A stretch of DNA of 64,000 nt from Symbiodinium natans (Eukaryota; Sar; Dinophyceae; Suessiales; Symbiodiniaceae), in the NCBI GenBank assembly GCA_905221605.1, contig CAJNDS010002431.1, forward strand, positions 165,089 to 229,088. The letters run 5' to 3'. How positions within the stretch are numbered: position 1 is the stretch's first letter; each line of letters begins with the position of its first letter. Shown here one piece after another: positions 9,380 to 21,505 of this stretch. The position numbers and the translations under genes were made by a program. The notes under the pieces were generated by a model that was not told the origin of the DNA, did not search any database, and saw nothing but the letters and a program-made list of their open reading frames with translations.

Positions 9380-10400
9380 ATGTAAGGTTTCGGGCAGGAG
9401 GGTCGGATGGCATGCCATTTGTCTGGATTGCTGTTCTGAGGAACTTTGAAATGAGTTGCGCTTGCTGTTGAGAGTTTAGGGTCGGGGGTCTGCGTTTTAG
9501 GGATGCCGGGTTGAGGGCTTCTGGTTTTGTTGAAGGCTTTGGCTTAGTTCTCGCAACAAGGATACCGTCCGAAAAACTGTATAACCAGTATACCGTCCGA
9601 CAAAAACTGTAGGTCCTGCTTCGCGGCGCTTATATTCAAGTTCTGTGGCACCCTAGACCCTTATAAACCCTAAACCCTAAACCCTAAACCCTAAACCCCA
9701 AACCCTAAACCCTAAACCCTAAACCCTAAACCCTAAACCTCTAGACCCTAAACCCTAAACCCAAAAACCTTAGAGCCCGGAAGTGGGCGGTCTCAGGTTC
9801 TCTGGGGACATCTTTTTGTTTTGTGTCTTTGCGTTTGGCTGTTTTGGGGTTTTTTTCTTTGGGTTTTCTAGGGGTTTGTGAAGGTTATTTGTAGGGTTTA
9901 TGGAGGGTTTATGTCTGTTTTGGGGTTTTTTCTTTGGGTTTTCTAGGGGTTTGTGAAGGTTACTTGTAGGGTTCATGGAGGGTTTATGTAGGGTTTGCAT
10001 GGGGCTTGTATAGGGGTGGTAGGTTTTGTAGGGGTGGGGGGGGTTGTGGGGTTTCGAAGGGTCTTGTAGGGTTTGTTGGTTTTAGGGTTTGTAGGGTTTG
10101 GGGGCTTGCAGGGTTCGGGGTCTGGTGATAAATCATCTTAAGCAATAGTAGGATCCTGGTTCTAGTTTGAGGAAATGTCTTTTTGGAACAAGGGCGGATA
10201 GCAATTGAACGGGTACTCTAACATGTAAGAACGTGTATGTAATATGGGTGACTATTCTGACTCGCTTGTTTAAAGCTTACACTGCGTGTAAGAGGCTTAT
10301 CTAAACACAATCTAAACCCACCTGTGCCTGTCCTTAACAATACTCGTTAAGGTGCCTTCATGAGCCCGTCATTGGGAGGCTCTTTTCCTCCAAAATTCCC
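9380..10400. other. No gene recognised
   Basis: Single-copy and weakly repetitive DNA. It includes a direct repeat of GATACCGTCCGA-like sequence near 9560-9605 and a C-strand array at 9664-9765. A T/G-rich stretch (9790-10100) repeats AGGGTTTATG...TTTGTGAAGGTTA-CTTGTAGGG motifs; the minus-strand frame there (9770-10000) is low-complexity and I do not call it a gene. Confidence 0.5.
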
Positions 10401-10410
10401 CCAAGGGTCC

Positions 10411-10526
10411 TACCCTAAACCCTAAACCCTAAACCCTAAACCCTAAACCCTAAACCCTAAACCCTAAACCCTAAACCCTAAACCCTAAACCCTAAACCCT
10501 AAACCCTAAACCCTAAACCCTAAACC
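10411..10526. repeat. CCCTAAA array, about 16 units
   Basis: Near-perfect C-strand array. A GC-rich segment (10527-10615) with exon-like composition follows, then degenerate G-strand repeats before the exon at 10669. Confidence 0.9.
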
Positions 10527-10668
10527 CAAAGCTCCTGAGTCTCAATCGAACTCCCACCCCGCCCCCGGCTCCACCCAAACCAGCCCTAAAGCGCGCTGAT
10601 CCCGCCTCGGGGCTTGAGGGTTTAGGGATTTTGGGTTTAGGGTGCTGACGCAACTCTTGGTCCCATAG

Positions 10669-13662
10669 ACTCCTGTAGCGAAGCTGCGCATGCCACAGGC
10701 ACCGGCCCACCCACAGCAACGAGCCGCAACCGCCCCCGTTCCAGCATCCGGGATGCACGGCAGGAAGAGCAGGGTTTACAAACCCTAATTCCTAAACCCT
10801 AAACCCTAAACCCCAAACCCTAAACCCTCAACCCTAAACCCTATAAACCCTAAACTCAATTCCTCACTGGCTCTTAATAAAGAAAGTGTCTTGCAGGGCA
10901 GGGCGATGTGAGGTACTTAATCCCCGGGCCTGGGACTCCCATGTGAGAACTCTTCCTGTGCCCTATAATACAAACCCTAACCCTAAACCCTACTACGGTA
11001 AGCTTACCTTTTCTGGGCTTTTTTGGTGGTGCACGTTGGAAGCCAAAGGCCCAGCAGAAATGTGAACATGCTGGGTGGCAAAATCTGGGCCGGTCACCCT
11101 AAACCCTAAACCCTAAACCCCTTAACCCCTTAACCCCTTAAACCCTAAACCCTAAACCCTAAGCAGCGAGACTGCAGTCCTGACTTCTATGAGCCCTCTC
11201 AGGCTTCCGCTTTCAAACCCAAAGCCCCATAAGCCCTTTCACCCTGAGCATTTTCTCCTATCAAGACCCTAAACCCCAACCCCAAACCCTACACCCTACA
11301 CCCTAAACCCCAAACCCCAAACCCCAAGCCCTAAACCCCAAACCCTAAACCCTAAACCCTAAACCCCAAAACAGCAAACCCAAAAGCCTTAGCCTGCCTG
11401 GAACCCAGGTACGGAGAGCCCACGCCTCCCATGGATGTGCCGCCGGCTGCCGCCAGTGCCGGCTGCAGATTTGGGTTTAGGGTTTAGGGGGTAGGGTTTA
11501 GGGTTTAGGCTTTAGGGGGTACTGTTTAGGGTTTAGGGGGTAGGGTTTTGGGTTTTGCGTTTAGGGTTTAGGGCAAGTTTAGGGTTTAGGGCAAGTTTAG
11601 GGTTTAGGGTTGATGGGTGTCAATGCCACCGAAGTTCTCGTGTGCTCTCAGTTTCCTTTTTTCAAGTGATTTTGAAAGGAGGCATTCCCTCCCCCGTTCC
11701 ACCCTTCGCAATACTGACTTTAGGTCAGGGGGACTTAGAACCTACGTAAGTGGGACGCCGAAGCCTGAACCCTAAAGCCTAACTATAGTTGCGGGACTGT
11801 GACCTTGGTGATGCTGACATATACTTGCGGATGATGTCTACTCTCTTGGTTTCAAGAAAATGTACTTTAGGAAAGTTTTCCGAGGTTTTAGTTTTTTTTT
11901 TCTTGGGGTGAGGCGGCCTTATGATCTTGAGGCATCGCCGCAGAATGTGCATGATTTACGTGGAGTCCCACCTTCCAAGACTTCTAAACCTACTAGCCCC
12001 TCAGCCCCAAACCCTAATCCCTATAAGCCCCAGAACTCAGAGACCCTAAACCCTAAACCCCAAACCCTATAAGCCCCAGAACTGAGAGACAGGTGCCCGC
12101 AGCTGGCGCACAGCTGACGGCCCATTTCGCGCACGGGCGCCCAAGGTGATCCATGAAGACTTAGGGTTTGGGTGCAGGGCTTAGGGCTTGGGGTTCAGGG
12201 TTTAGGGTTCAGGGTTCAGGGCTTAGGGTTTAGGATTTAGGGTGTAGGGTTTAGTGCAATGAGAAGCAGCTCTAGTTAAGGTATACTTGGAGGTCGCAGA
12301 GCGTCGAAGAGTTCCCAAGCTCACAACCTTGCCTTACCCAGATTCGGTTCGGTGTCCCTAAACCCTAAATCTTACACCCTAACTCCCTTAAAGTACTGGC
12401 CCTGAGAGTAGAGCTTCTCTGCGCCTAGCTGGGTCCGCCTAAGGGTTTGCTAAGTGCTTGAGCGTAAATTCAAGAGCCATAACGTGTCAGTGTGGTTCCT
12501 GTCGGTCTTGTCCAGTGGCTTGAGAGGGTTTTAGGGTTTGGGGTTTAGGGTGACAGGGTTAGGGTTGAAGGTTGAGGGTTTAGGGTTGAGTGTTTCAGGG
12601 TTTAGGGTTTGTCCAGCCGAGGCCAACCAGCAAAGATCGCAGACACACTCCGTGAGGCTGCAGGCGGACCCTGGCAGTTTAGTCGAGGAAGCTCGGAGGG
12701 TTTCGGGCTTAGGGTTTAGGATTTAGGGTTTATGGGACCTAAACCCTAAAGCCCTAGAGGCCTAGGTCCCGGTTCGGGGGTTTACTTAGGGACTGGGTAG
12801 GTAACCTTTAACCATTTTGGTTACCTACTATTTATAAAAGGTTAACCTGTTTCGGGGCTAGGGGGGGGTGGTGGGGGCGGAACGCAGGTCTTTTTCGAGG
12901 GCTGGCGTGGGTGGGGTTCAGGGTTTTGGGGTTTGGGCACCCTAAGCCCTACAGCCCGTTGTGGGTGTTGCGCTACAGTTGGTTGCAAAACTTCTCAGAT
13001 GCAAGGAACTCCTCCATCCCAGGGACTCTTAACCTTATAAACCCGAGAAACCCTATAACCTCTGTAAACTTTCTCAAGCCTAAGCCCAAACACCTAAAGG
13101 GGTGGTTATGGTCCCTTTTTGGATCCCTATATCTACTACGGCACCTAATACTTAGGGTACCCCAAAAAGGATCATAATCTTGACAGCCACCCATGTCGTA
13201 GAACCAACAGGAGGCCGGTGACAAGATGGGGGCCTTCAAGCACCATGCCACGTAGCATGCGGTGCTTTTGGGATTTGTAACTTGGCGTACCCCCCGAGAA
13301 TCCCGAAAGCCCCCACCAAGACTGCAAACCCTAAACCATGAACCCTACACCCTAAGAACAGCTGCGCCCGAAGCCCTCAAAACCTTCAATGCCCTGAAGC
13401 CTAAGAAGCCGGATCTCTCGACACCATAAGCCTGAAAACCGGAACCATGCAACCTAAGACCCTAGATCCCTCTAGCCCCTTCGGGGGTTTTTAGGGTACC
13501 CTAAGCCCTAAACCCTAAACCCTAAACCCTAAGCCCTAAGCCCTAAGCCCTAAACCCTACAGGGGCTTTCATGGCTTACGGTTTCATCAGCGGAGGCTCT
13601 GCCGCTGCCACCCCGGCCGAGGAGCCACGGTGCGGAGGAGCTCAAAGCTGGTCTGCTTGGAG
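10669..13662 (+). CDS. Partial multi-exon gene (5 exons), Arg/Pro-rich unknown protein
   Basis: Joined exons are 10669-10773 (after TCCCATAG), 11409-11474 (AG|GT...), 12093-12145 (ACAG|G), 12617-12699 and 13591-13662. All introns can be read as GT-AG and phases agree, giving 126 codons plus 1 nt. One alternative frame stops at once, the other in exon 4. The protein is rich in Pro, Ala, Arg and Gln at first, then more helical (P-A-K-I-A-D-T-L-R-E-A-A-G). Donors after exons 1, 2 and 4 are GTTTACAA, GTTTAGGG and GTTTCGGG, so telomere-type repeat begins exactly at the splice site. The donor after exon 5 lies in a fold-back element (GGAG|GTTCATGG). No family recognised. It probably continues at 14195 through an exon I could not place. 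Confidence 0.55.
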
Positions 13663-13825
13663 GTTCATGGTACTTATTATCCTAGGGTTTAGGGTTTAGG
13701 GTTTAGGGTTTAGGGGTACTTATTCGCCAATTCTAACTGTACTTATAACCCACTTATAAGCCCCTTAAGTGCCCTAATATGGTTATACGTACAGCTATAA
13801 GTTAATAGGTGCCATGAACCTCCAA
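13656..13825. mobile_element. Fold-back family A with internal TTTAGGG insert
   Basis: CTTGGAGGTTCATGGTACTT at the left pairs with GGTGCCATGAACCTCCAA at the right. A short TTTAGGG array (13685-13716) interrupts the left half. The left terminus overlaps the last 7 nt of the exon ending 13662 and provides GT for the donor. Confidence 0.7.
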
Positions 13826-13874
13826 ATGGGGCTGCAGGTGAAGCCCTAAACCCTCAGCTCTAAACCCGAAACCC

Positions 13875-14166
13875 TCAAAGTCTACGGCTTAGGGTTTGGG
13901 ACCCTAAACCCGAAACCCCAAACCCGTTTAGGGGCTTAATTAAGTTTAAAGGTTTAGGGTTTAGGCTTGGAGCCCTCCCAGCCACCCCTCGCAACCTCCT
14001 CCCCCCACCCCCGCACCCGGCGGCCCCACAAAAATCTGACGAAAGAAACCAGGAAACCACGGAGGCAAGCAAGGGCCGAACATTTTCCCATCCTTATCCC
14101 ACTTAGGGTTTAAGGTTTAGGATTGAGGGTTTAGGGTTTAGGGTTTAGGGTTTAGGGTTTAGGGTT
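13875..14166. other. Repeat-rich intron, possible unplaced exon
   Basis: Degenerate telomere-type repeats, a C-rich stretch (13990-14025) and a segment after ACCAG at 14052 that may hold a short exon. The minus-strand frame 13875-14072 has no recognisable feature. Confidence 0.35.
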
Positions 14167-14194
14167 TAGGGCTACCAAAGCCCTTAAAATGCAG

Positions 14195-15455
14195 GACAGG
14201 GAGAGCCGAAGCAGCGGAAGCAGCTTGTCCTTTGTGGATGAGCTGAACGACGCGGATAAGGCTGAGGTGCTTCTTTCGGGTTTTTTGGGGGGTTCGGGGT
14301 TTAGGGTTTAGGGTTTAGGGTTTAGGGTTTGGGGCTTGGGGGTTTTTTGGGGGCTGGGGATTTGGGGTTTAGGGTTTAGGGTTGAGGGTTTGGGCTTGGG
14401 GCTTAGGGATTAGGGCTTAGGGTTTCGGGTTTAGCTGAGGCTTTTCGGGTACAAGTAGGGTTCTGGGGCCTTTTTGTGGAGTTAGGGTTTAGAGCTATCA
14501 TTGTTTAGGGCCAGTTTGCGGCATGCTTTTCGGAGTTGCAAGGGTTCTTGGGATGCGGTGAGCACCTTCAAGCAAGAGCTTACTTGGACAGAAGATGTAC
14601 TCATAGCAAGGCATGCTTTGTGAAACCCTCAAACCTAAAAAACAAATACACACACACACCTCACAGACACACACACACACACACACACACCTACACCTCA
14701 CGCGCGCACACACACACACAATAAACAGATCCTAAACCCTAGACCCTAAACCCTTAATCTTGGTCAGGTCGAGAATTCAGCCTGGCAGAGGACGAAGCTG
14801 TGTGGTTCACGGAGGGTTGGGCTCAGGGTAGAGGGTCCCTTCAGGGTTGGTAGGGTTTAGGGTTTGGGGTTGAAGGTTTAGGGTTTGGGGTTTGGGGTTT
14901 AGGGTTTAGGGTTTAGGGCTTGGGGTTGAAGGTTTAGGGTTCGGGGTTTAGGGTTTAGGGTTTGGGGTTGAAGGTTCAGGGTTCGGGGTTTAGGGTTTGG
15001 GGGTTTAGGGTTTAGGGTTTGGGGTTGAAGGTTTAGGGTTTAGGGTTTAGGGTTTGGGGTTTAGGGTTTGGGGTTGAAGGTTTAGGGTTTAGGGGGGTAG
15101 GATTCAGGGGGTAGGGCTCACGTTTTTCAAGTTCAGGATGCGCAGGGCTCACAAAGCTTCATTTTTCGGGCTTGGGACTCTTGAGTGGTTACCCCCGCTT
15201 TGAAGAGGGGTTTAGGGTTTAGGGTTTGGGCTGCAGGGTTTAGGGTTTGGGGTTTGGGGTTTAGGGTTTAGGGTTTAGGGTTTGGGGTTTGGGGTTTAGG
15301 GTTTAGGGTTTAGGGTTTGGGGTCTAGGGTTTAGGGTTTAGGGTTTAGGCACTCCTCAAGCCCCACAGCTGTAGATCCCACCCCGCAGGACCTTGGAGGA
15401 GCGAATCGACGAAAGCAAGGCCGCGCTCCAGAAGTACAGGACCTGCGATTTTCGG
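14195..15455 (+). CDS. Partial multi-exon gene (3 exons), acidic helical unknown protein
   Basis: Exons 14195-14266 (GCAG|GACAGG ... GAG|GTGCTT), 14543-14619 (CAAG|GGTTC ... CTTT|GTGAAA) and 15389-about 15455 (CGCAG|GACC ... CGG|GTTCCG) join in phase: 24 codons, 25 codons plus 2 nt, then the completing base. The protein reads S-S-L-S-F-V-D-E-L-N-D-A-D-K-A-E, then W-D-A-V-S-T-F-K-Q-E-L-T-W, then L-E-E-R-I-D-E-S-K-A-A-L-Q-K-Y. It looks helical, perhaps coiled coil. It is likely the continuation of the gene at 10669-13662. The 769-nt second intron contains an AC microsatellite and many TTTAGGG/TTTGGGG units. Function unknown. Confidence 0.6.
14643..14720. repeat. (AC)n microsatellite
   Basis: Dinucleotide CA repeats broken by CTCACAGA, CTACACCTC and CGCG. 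The frames on both strands across it are artefacts. Confidence 0.9.
14838..15350. repeat. TTTAGGG/TTTGGGG/TTGAAGG higher-order repeat
   Basis: G-strand units TTTAGGG and TTTGGGG with recurrent GGGGTTGAAGGTTTAGGG junctions about every 50-70 nt between 14858 and 15085 suggest local amplification of a multi-unit block rather than simple telomerase addition. A second block runs 15209-15350. Confidence 0.75.
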
Positions 15456-16154
15456 GTTCCGGGGCTCTAGGGGTTTTAGGGTTTAGTGTTCAGGGTTTGG
15501 GGTCTAGGGTTAGGGTTTAGTTCTAGGGTTTAGGTTTAGTCCTAGGGTTTAGGGTTTTGGGTTCTGAAGAACGGGGGGGGGCAGTTTTGTCAGGGTGTTG
15601 GGGGCTTCAGTAGGACTGAGGGTTCTAAGGGCTTGAGGGCTTCAATGTTGTTCGGATTTTGCGATTTAGGGTTTCAGGGTTGTAGTGGGGTTTCAGGGCT
15701 CAGGTTTTTATAGGGCTTTTTGCGGCTTGTGGATGACCCAAATCTAGCAATCTCCTTTAATGAAGGGCTGTTCCCTCAACATAGAGTAGGGTCCTTGGTA
15801 AAACAATCTGGGAATATTCCTTCGTTAAGGGTAAGGGGTGTTGGACCCGAAACCCTAAACCCTCAAGATCTTGAGTTGGAGGTGTTCACCCTACACTAAA
15901 CCCTGAACCCTGAACCCTAAACCCTAAACCCTTTCAGAATGGCTCAGAGTTCTTTAGGGCTTTGGGGCAGGGTGCGCAGGGCATTTTTGGTATGCTTTGC
16001 CGGGTTTAGCGCTAGGGTTCAGGGTTCAGGGTTCAGGGTTTAGGGTTTAGGGTTTAGGGTTCAGCATCTCAAGTTCGAGCATTTACTAGGCCAGCAGTAT
16101 GTAGGCAACGGAACAAACCCCACCCGCCCAAAGAATCCCATAACATTACGAAAA

Positions 16155-16450
16155 TGGTCGAAATTGATCAAATTCTCCAATTCGTGCCGAACAATGGGGG
16201 GGTTAGAGGGGTAAGAGGGCTCGAAATGGATCAAATTCTCCAATTCGTGCCGAACAATGGGGAGTCAAAGGGGTTGGAGGGGTCGAAATGGATCAAATTC
16301 TCCAATTCGTGCCGAACAATGGGGAGTCAAAGGGGTTGGAGGGGTCGAAATGGATCAAATTCTCCAATTCGTGCTGAACAATGGGGGGTCAAAGGGGTCG
16401 GAGGGACCAAAATGGATCAAATTCTCCAATTCGTGCTGAACAATGGGCGG
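16155..16450. repeat. 62-bp tandem minisatellite, about 5 copies
   Basis: Unit starts lie at 16224, 16286 and 16348, exactly 62 bp apart, with diverged units on both sides. The core is ATGGATCAAATTCTCCAATT followed by CGTGCYGAACAATGGGG. The last unit runs into a G-run (16448-16470). Since 62 is not a multiple of 3, the long + frame across it is not evidence for a protein. The core also appears in reverse at about 16060-16150 in weaker form. Confidence 0.85.
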
Positions 16451-16689
16451 GGGGGGGGGGGGGGGGGGGTAAAAAAAGCGAAAAAGAAATAGATCAAATT
16501 CTCCAATTGGTGTTTAACATTTAGGGTTATATGGTAGAGAGGTTTAGGGCTTAGGGTTCGACATTTGGGGTGTCAGGGTCTGCTGCTTAGCAAGATGCCA
16601 ACGTTGGCCAACATGACCCTGATGTGCGGACACTAGCCCTAAACCCTAGCCCTAAACCCTGAACCGCCCTATAAACCCTGAACCCTACC

Positions 16690-17285
16690 CCTACATATCT
16701 GCATTATTCTTAGTCTTCCTTCTTCTTCTTCTTCAAATTATCATCATCATGGTTATTCTTATTACTATTATTATTATTCTTCTTATCCGTACCATTATAT
16801 TTGTATATATACCTAAATATATATGCAAATAAAATAAGTAAATATATATACATATATATATATATACATACACACATGTACATACATACATGTACACATA
16901 TGTGGGTATTTCACCAAACTAGGGGTACCTCTGTTATACCCCAAATAGAATAGAATCTCCTTGAAGGGACCCCCAAAAAGGGTACGCCAACTTTCGGTAA
17001 GCCCCACATTATGTGTGTACATATATACAAATGTATATATATATAATTTATGTATATGTGTATATATGTATATATGTATATATGTATCTATGTATATATG
17101 TATATATGTATACAGGTATATATGTATAGATGCACATATGCATATATGCATATATGTATATATGTATATAAGTATATATGTATATATGTATATATGTATA
17201 TATGTATATATGTATATATGTATATATGTATATATGTATATATGTATATATGTATATATGTATATATGTATATATGTATGCATAT
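16690..17285. repeat. AT-rich microsatellites, mainly (ATATGT)n
   Basis: CTT, ATT and TATACA repeats at 16700-16900, then ATATGT hexamers from about 17034 to 17280. Between them (16905-17000) is a single-copy patch with partial inverted repeat (AGGGGTACCTCTG...CCCAAAAAGGGTACG). The long frames on both strands are repeat artefacts. Confidence 0.9.
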
Positions 17286-17486
17286 TCTCATGTTCTGTTA
17301 TTCATGCTTCTGGGGCCCCCCCACTCGGTTTCGGATGAATCCACTCACGGCTTTGGGGTGGGGAGATGAAGGGATTCGGTGCGCCTTCGGACACTTTCTA
17401 AGGGTTTGGGGTTAGGGTTTAGGGTTTAGGGTTTGGGGTTTTTTTGTTTAGGGTTAGGGTAGCAAAAGAAAGCCCTTAACTTTGGT

Positions 17487-17487
<1 letters not shown>

Positions 17488-17526
<39 letters not shown>
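17488..17526. repeat. Poly-C run of 39
   Basis: Uninterrupted C homopolymer as given. Length may be unreliable in any assembly. Confidence 0.85.
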
Positions 17527-17528
<2 letters not shown>

Positions 17529-17539
17529 TCCCTTCCCCC

Positions 17540-18000
17540 TTTCCCAGAGTGAATGCCACTTGCGTCTGCATGTGTTTACGGTTTGCGTATAAAGTAGGCT
17601 TTTCGTTTACCCGTCCTTCTCGTTGTTTGTATCAGCTCTATCAAGCGAAGCAAAAGTATGCTTTCATTCCCCTCCCTCGATACAAGGTCTCATCCGCTAC
17701 ATTCCTCATCAAGCAACGGTGGCCTGACACTTAAAAACTTCCTCCGGAACTGTCGCGAGTATCGCTGCCAAGGATTGGATGTATCGTTCAGGCACACACT
17801 ACATCCTTACTAACAATCAGACCTCCTGCTCCATACTGTTCATGTTACTGGTGTCGCAATTCCCACATGCAACTCACATGAAGCAGCTGTCAAAGCCGAA
17901 GGCCATAGACCCAAATTCCATTCGGGCTCGCTCTTCCTGAGAATCGCGGCTAGGAGAACCCCCTTCAACTCTCTCGGCGCGGATGCGGTCGTAGTTAGGG
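17540..18000 (+). other. Single-copy DNA, weak exon signals
   Basis: About 460 nt without telomere-type repeats. A + frame from 17549 runs 61 codons but has no recognisable motif. An ATG-led frame at 17878 (M-K-Q-L-S-K-P-K-A-I) stops after 20 codons. The segment ends at GCGGTCGTAGTTAGGG where G-strand repeats start. I cannot name a product. Confidence 0.3.
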
Positions 18001-18467
18001 TTTAGGGTTTAGGGTTTAGGGTTTGGGGTTTTGGGGTTTTGGGGTTTTAGAGGTTTAGGGGCTTAGGGGCTTAGGGTTTAGGGTTTAGGGTTTAGGGTTT
18101 AGGGGTTTAGGGTTTAGGGTTTCTTGTCAAGCAGGCCAAGTATGTTCCCGCAAGCAAGAGCACGAGGGAGGCTTTTCTTTGTGTTGCGTGATGTGCATCA
18201 GAGTGAGAAGTGCAAAAGCCAAAGAGCAGCTTCGTGTAGTTCAAAGATCTAACAAAGGGGTCGGAATAGTTACTAATAATATGCCCTTATGGTCCCCTTA
18301 TAAATGTATTATAATAACCCCCAAAACCCTGTTCTATCGATTAAGGCCCCTATGTTAGGGTGTTTTTGGCCCTCCAGGTCCCTAAACCCTAAACCCTAAC
18401 CCTAAACCCTAAACCCTAAACCGTAAACCCTGTTCTAATTATTAAGGCCCTTATATTAGACGTGAAG

Positions 18468-18534
18468 GATGACGATCGACATGCTCCAGTACAGCTTCGA
18501 GCACGGTGACGCCGCTGGGCGGCGAAGCATCTGG
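18468..18534 (+). CDS. Single exon-like segment, unknown protein
   Basis: Bounded by GAAG|GATG and TGG|GTATCT. The + frame reads M-T-I-D-M-L-Q-Y-S-F-E-H-G-D-A-A-G-R-R-S without stop. TTTAGGG-type repeats begin 11 nt into the following intron. Confidence 0.5.
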
Positions 18535-18639
18535 GTATCTTACGTTTAGGGTTTTTGGTGTAGGGTTTAGGGCTTAGTGTGTAGGGTGTAGGGTGTAGGG
18601 TTTAGGGTTTAGGGTTTGGGGTTTAGGGTTTAGGGTTAT

Positions 18640-19250
18640 TACTTCAGTTTTTTGGTTTGTATATTCATATCCTACAGCAAACTAGGATTGAGGCTTGTAT
18701 GTAGTGTCTCCGAGAGTTTGCTGGTCTCGTCATTTCAGGGGCGTGATGTGATTTTTTTCACATGGGGTTTCATAGAGCTTTAACGGGCCGCAGGCAACCT
18801 GGAATAGGGTTTCGGTTGCACGGATTGATGCTTAAAGGGCTTAGCGCTTGTATCTTCACGCTCAGGCTTCTCGGTTCAAAGAGAATTGTGGGTTCATATC
18901 GCAGCTTGGTGCCACAGACGTCAAAAGCCCTTAGCCTTAAGCCCTAATTAAGTCCTACATCTCCTGCTGCCCTAAACCTGCGCAAGCAACCCTTTCGTGA
19001 GGTCAGAGTTTCGAATATGGGGCCACAAGAATTGAAAATCCGACAGGCCTTAAAGACCCCAAAGGCCATAATTCCCGCATTTTTCTTTTCAGTATTTGCT
19101 TAAGAACCCCGAAAAAACGATTCTTCCTTACAAGGGTATTAGAGGGAATAGTGTTTTTTCAATTTTTTTCCTTGCATGTTATTGTAGCTGAAAACAAATT
19201 ACTTGTGCTCTGTTGTGGAGGTACTACATTACTTGCTATACTAGGACCCC
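18640..19250. other. Single-copy DNA, no gene recognised
   Basis: No telomere-type repeats for about 600 nt. A + frame at 18762-18947 has no recognisable domain or splice-site context. It may be intronic or intergenic. Confidence 0.4.
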
Positions 19251-19689
19251 CTAAACCCTAAACCCTAAACCGCTAGGCCCCATTTTTGTTTGTTTTTGAG
19301 GGACCAGTTTCCCTTCTCAGCCCCTTAACCCCAAACCATAAATTCCCAAACCCTAAAACCTTTACGGCTTTTATGGTTTTGGGTTTAGGGTCTAGGGTTC
19401 CCGTAAAGCGAATAAACCCTAAACCCTAAACCCTTATCAGCCCCTTTAACACCAAACTAGCAGTAGTACCCTTATTCCCTTTTTGGGGGGGTTTAGGTTC
19501 CCTTCTAAACCCCTTTAAGCCAAAAGGGCACCCTTTTTAAGCCTTGGTTACTGGGCAGCCTAGCAAAAAGGGTACTAAACCCTGTAAAGTGAAAAACCTT
19601 AACCCTAAACCCTAAACCCTAAACCCTAAACCCTAAACCCTAAACCCTAAACCCTTATCAGCCCCTTTAACAAACCAAAAAGGGGCACC

Positions 19690-19790
19690 CTGTTTTGTTC
19701 CTCATCGCGGCTCTGAGGACGTGATGGTCTCGCAGCGCTCTGCGCAAGACCAAGGTGTGCGCCTCAAGATCCCCAGGTTGAGGGTTTAGG
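19690..19790 (+). CDS. Exon-like segment, unknown protein
   Basis: After a C-strand array (19600-19655) and a short unique stretch, the + frame reads R-G-S-E-D-V-M-V-S-Q-R-S-A-Q-D-Q-G-V-R-L, then runs into a G-strand block. Splice boundaries are not fixed. Confidence 0.35.
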
Positions 19791-21505
19791 GTTTAGGGTT
19801 TAGGGTTCAGGCTTTTCTGTAGCAGCCTGTATAGGCCTGTTTGTTTTGAATGGCTTTGGGTAGTTTATGCTAAGCTTTGCATGCAGGCTCTTCTGGGGGG
19901 AGAACACTGGTACTTCGTTCGGCTCCTACATCAAATGCGGGTGTAGGACTGCATGCAGTTTACACCCCCCGCCCCCCCCCCCCCCCCCCCCCCCCCCTTT
20001 TTTTCATAGGACCCGTGAGGGCCGCTGTGTAGCACTGGGGGGCTTTCGGGGCAACTGAGAGTCTTAAGGTCCGGGGTTTAACGGTTTTGGGGCTTAATTG
20101 GGGTTAAGTTGTTGTATTGAATGGCGGGCATTTACGACAAGGAGGCAAGCAAACTGACCACTAGTTGCGGGCGGAATCTCATATATACCTATGCACTCTA
20201 GATCCCCTATGCGCTCAAACTCTAAACCCTAAACCCGAAACCCTATTCTCACAAACCGAGCACAATGGCCATTCGCGAGCCAGCAGAAAGCAGAGAGACT
20301 ATCAGGCTTTCTGGCCACAAAACCCTGAACCTTATAAGCCATACAAGCCCTATGCCTATAAACCACATACACCCTACAGACCACCAAAACCCTATAACCC
20401 TACAAACTCAGAAACCCCATAAAACCCAAAAACTCTAACCCTACACCCTAAACCCTAAACCCTGAACCCTAAACCCTAAACCCTATAAGGGCTCGGGACT
20501 TCGGTCTCGTAATTTGTGGTTCCCTGAAGTCTATGGCTTCTTAGAGTCATAGAAGGGTTTAGGTTTTAGGTTTTAGGGTTTAGGTTTTAGGGTTTATCGG
20601 GTTTAGGCAAGGTTTCCTTAGAGTGGCCATGATCCGAAACTTCGGGGACACTCAGTGCGCAGGGTTCGCCCTGCGTGCTCTTGGGAAGTCAACTACGGTT
20701 TCGGGTTCAAGGGTTTGGGGCTTCCAGGCCACCTTGAACAGTCGACCTTAAACCCTCAACCTTATGGGGGGCTTTTCCTAAGCCAGGGATACCTTCTGGG
20801 AAAATTTCCTATCGTTGAGATTATGTGATACCCCAGTAAACCCTAAACCCTAAACCCTAAACCCTAAACCCTAAACCCTAAACCCTAAACCACCCAAAAC
20901 CCTAAACCCCAAGGGGTTTTTCTGGTAAAAGGCCCAGTGCCCATCTCCGCCGACGATGCCTGGCGCCCTGCGACTCTTTGGGGGTTCAGGAGTCCGCGGA
21001 TCGGGGCCGGTAGGGCCGGTAAGGTTTAAATGGGTTTAGGGTTTAGGTTTTTGGGTTTAGGGTTTAGGGTTTATAAGGTTTAGGGTTTAGGGTTTAGGGT
21101 TTAGGGTGGATTTGTTGCCTTGCCGGCCTTGCTTTGCTATCGCAGTCTTTAGAGTTTGGCTCGTGGGTTTTGCGGGGGGTACGGGGGAGATTTTTGTCAT
21201 TGCCGCCTTTCGCACTGGAAATGGTGACTTCCAGCTCCTTCCCCCCCCCTCCCTTCCCCCTTCCCCCTCACACTCAGCCCTAAACCCTAACCCTCCCCCC
21301 CCCTCCCGAAGTTAAAGTTGGCCGACGTCATGCCCGGAACCCTCACAACCCCTAAGCCCGAAATCCAAAACTACCCGAAGACCGCGAAATTTGGGTAAAC
21401 CTTAAACCCCCATACACCCCTAAACCTCACAAGCCTTAAGCCCGAACCCTAAACCCTAAACCCTAAACCCTAAACCCTAAACCCTAAACCCTAAACCCTA
21501 AACTT

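Noticed and set aside
16155-16450. Possible CRISPR-like array of regular repeats.
   Set aside because: Units are directly adjacent 62-bp tandems without unique spacers, and the setting is eukaryotic.
16154-16492. 112-codon + frame over the 62-bp tandem repeat.
   Set aside because: The repeat has no stops and a length not divisible by 3, so open frames arise in several frames. No splice or start context supports it.
16813-17415. Long Tyr/Ile/Cys-rich frames on both strands.
   Set aside because: They are translations of an (ATATGT)n microsatellite.
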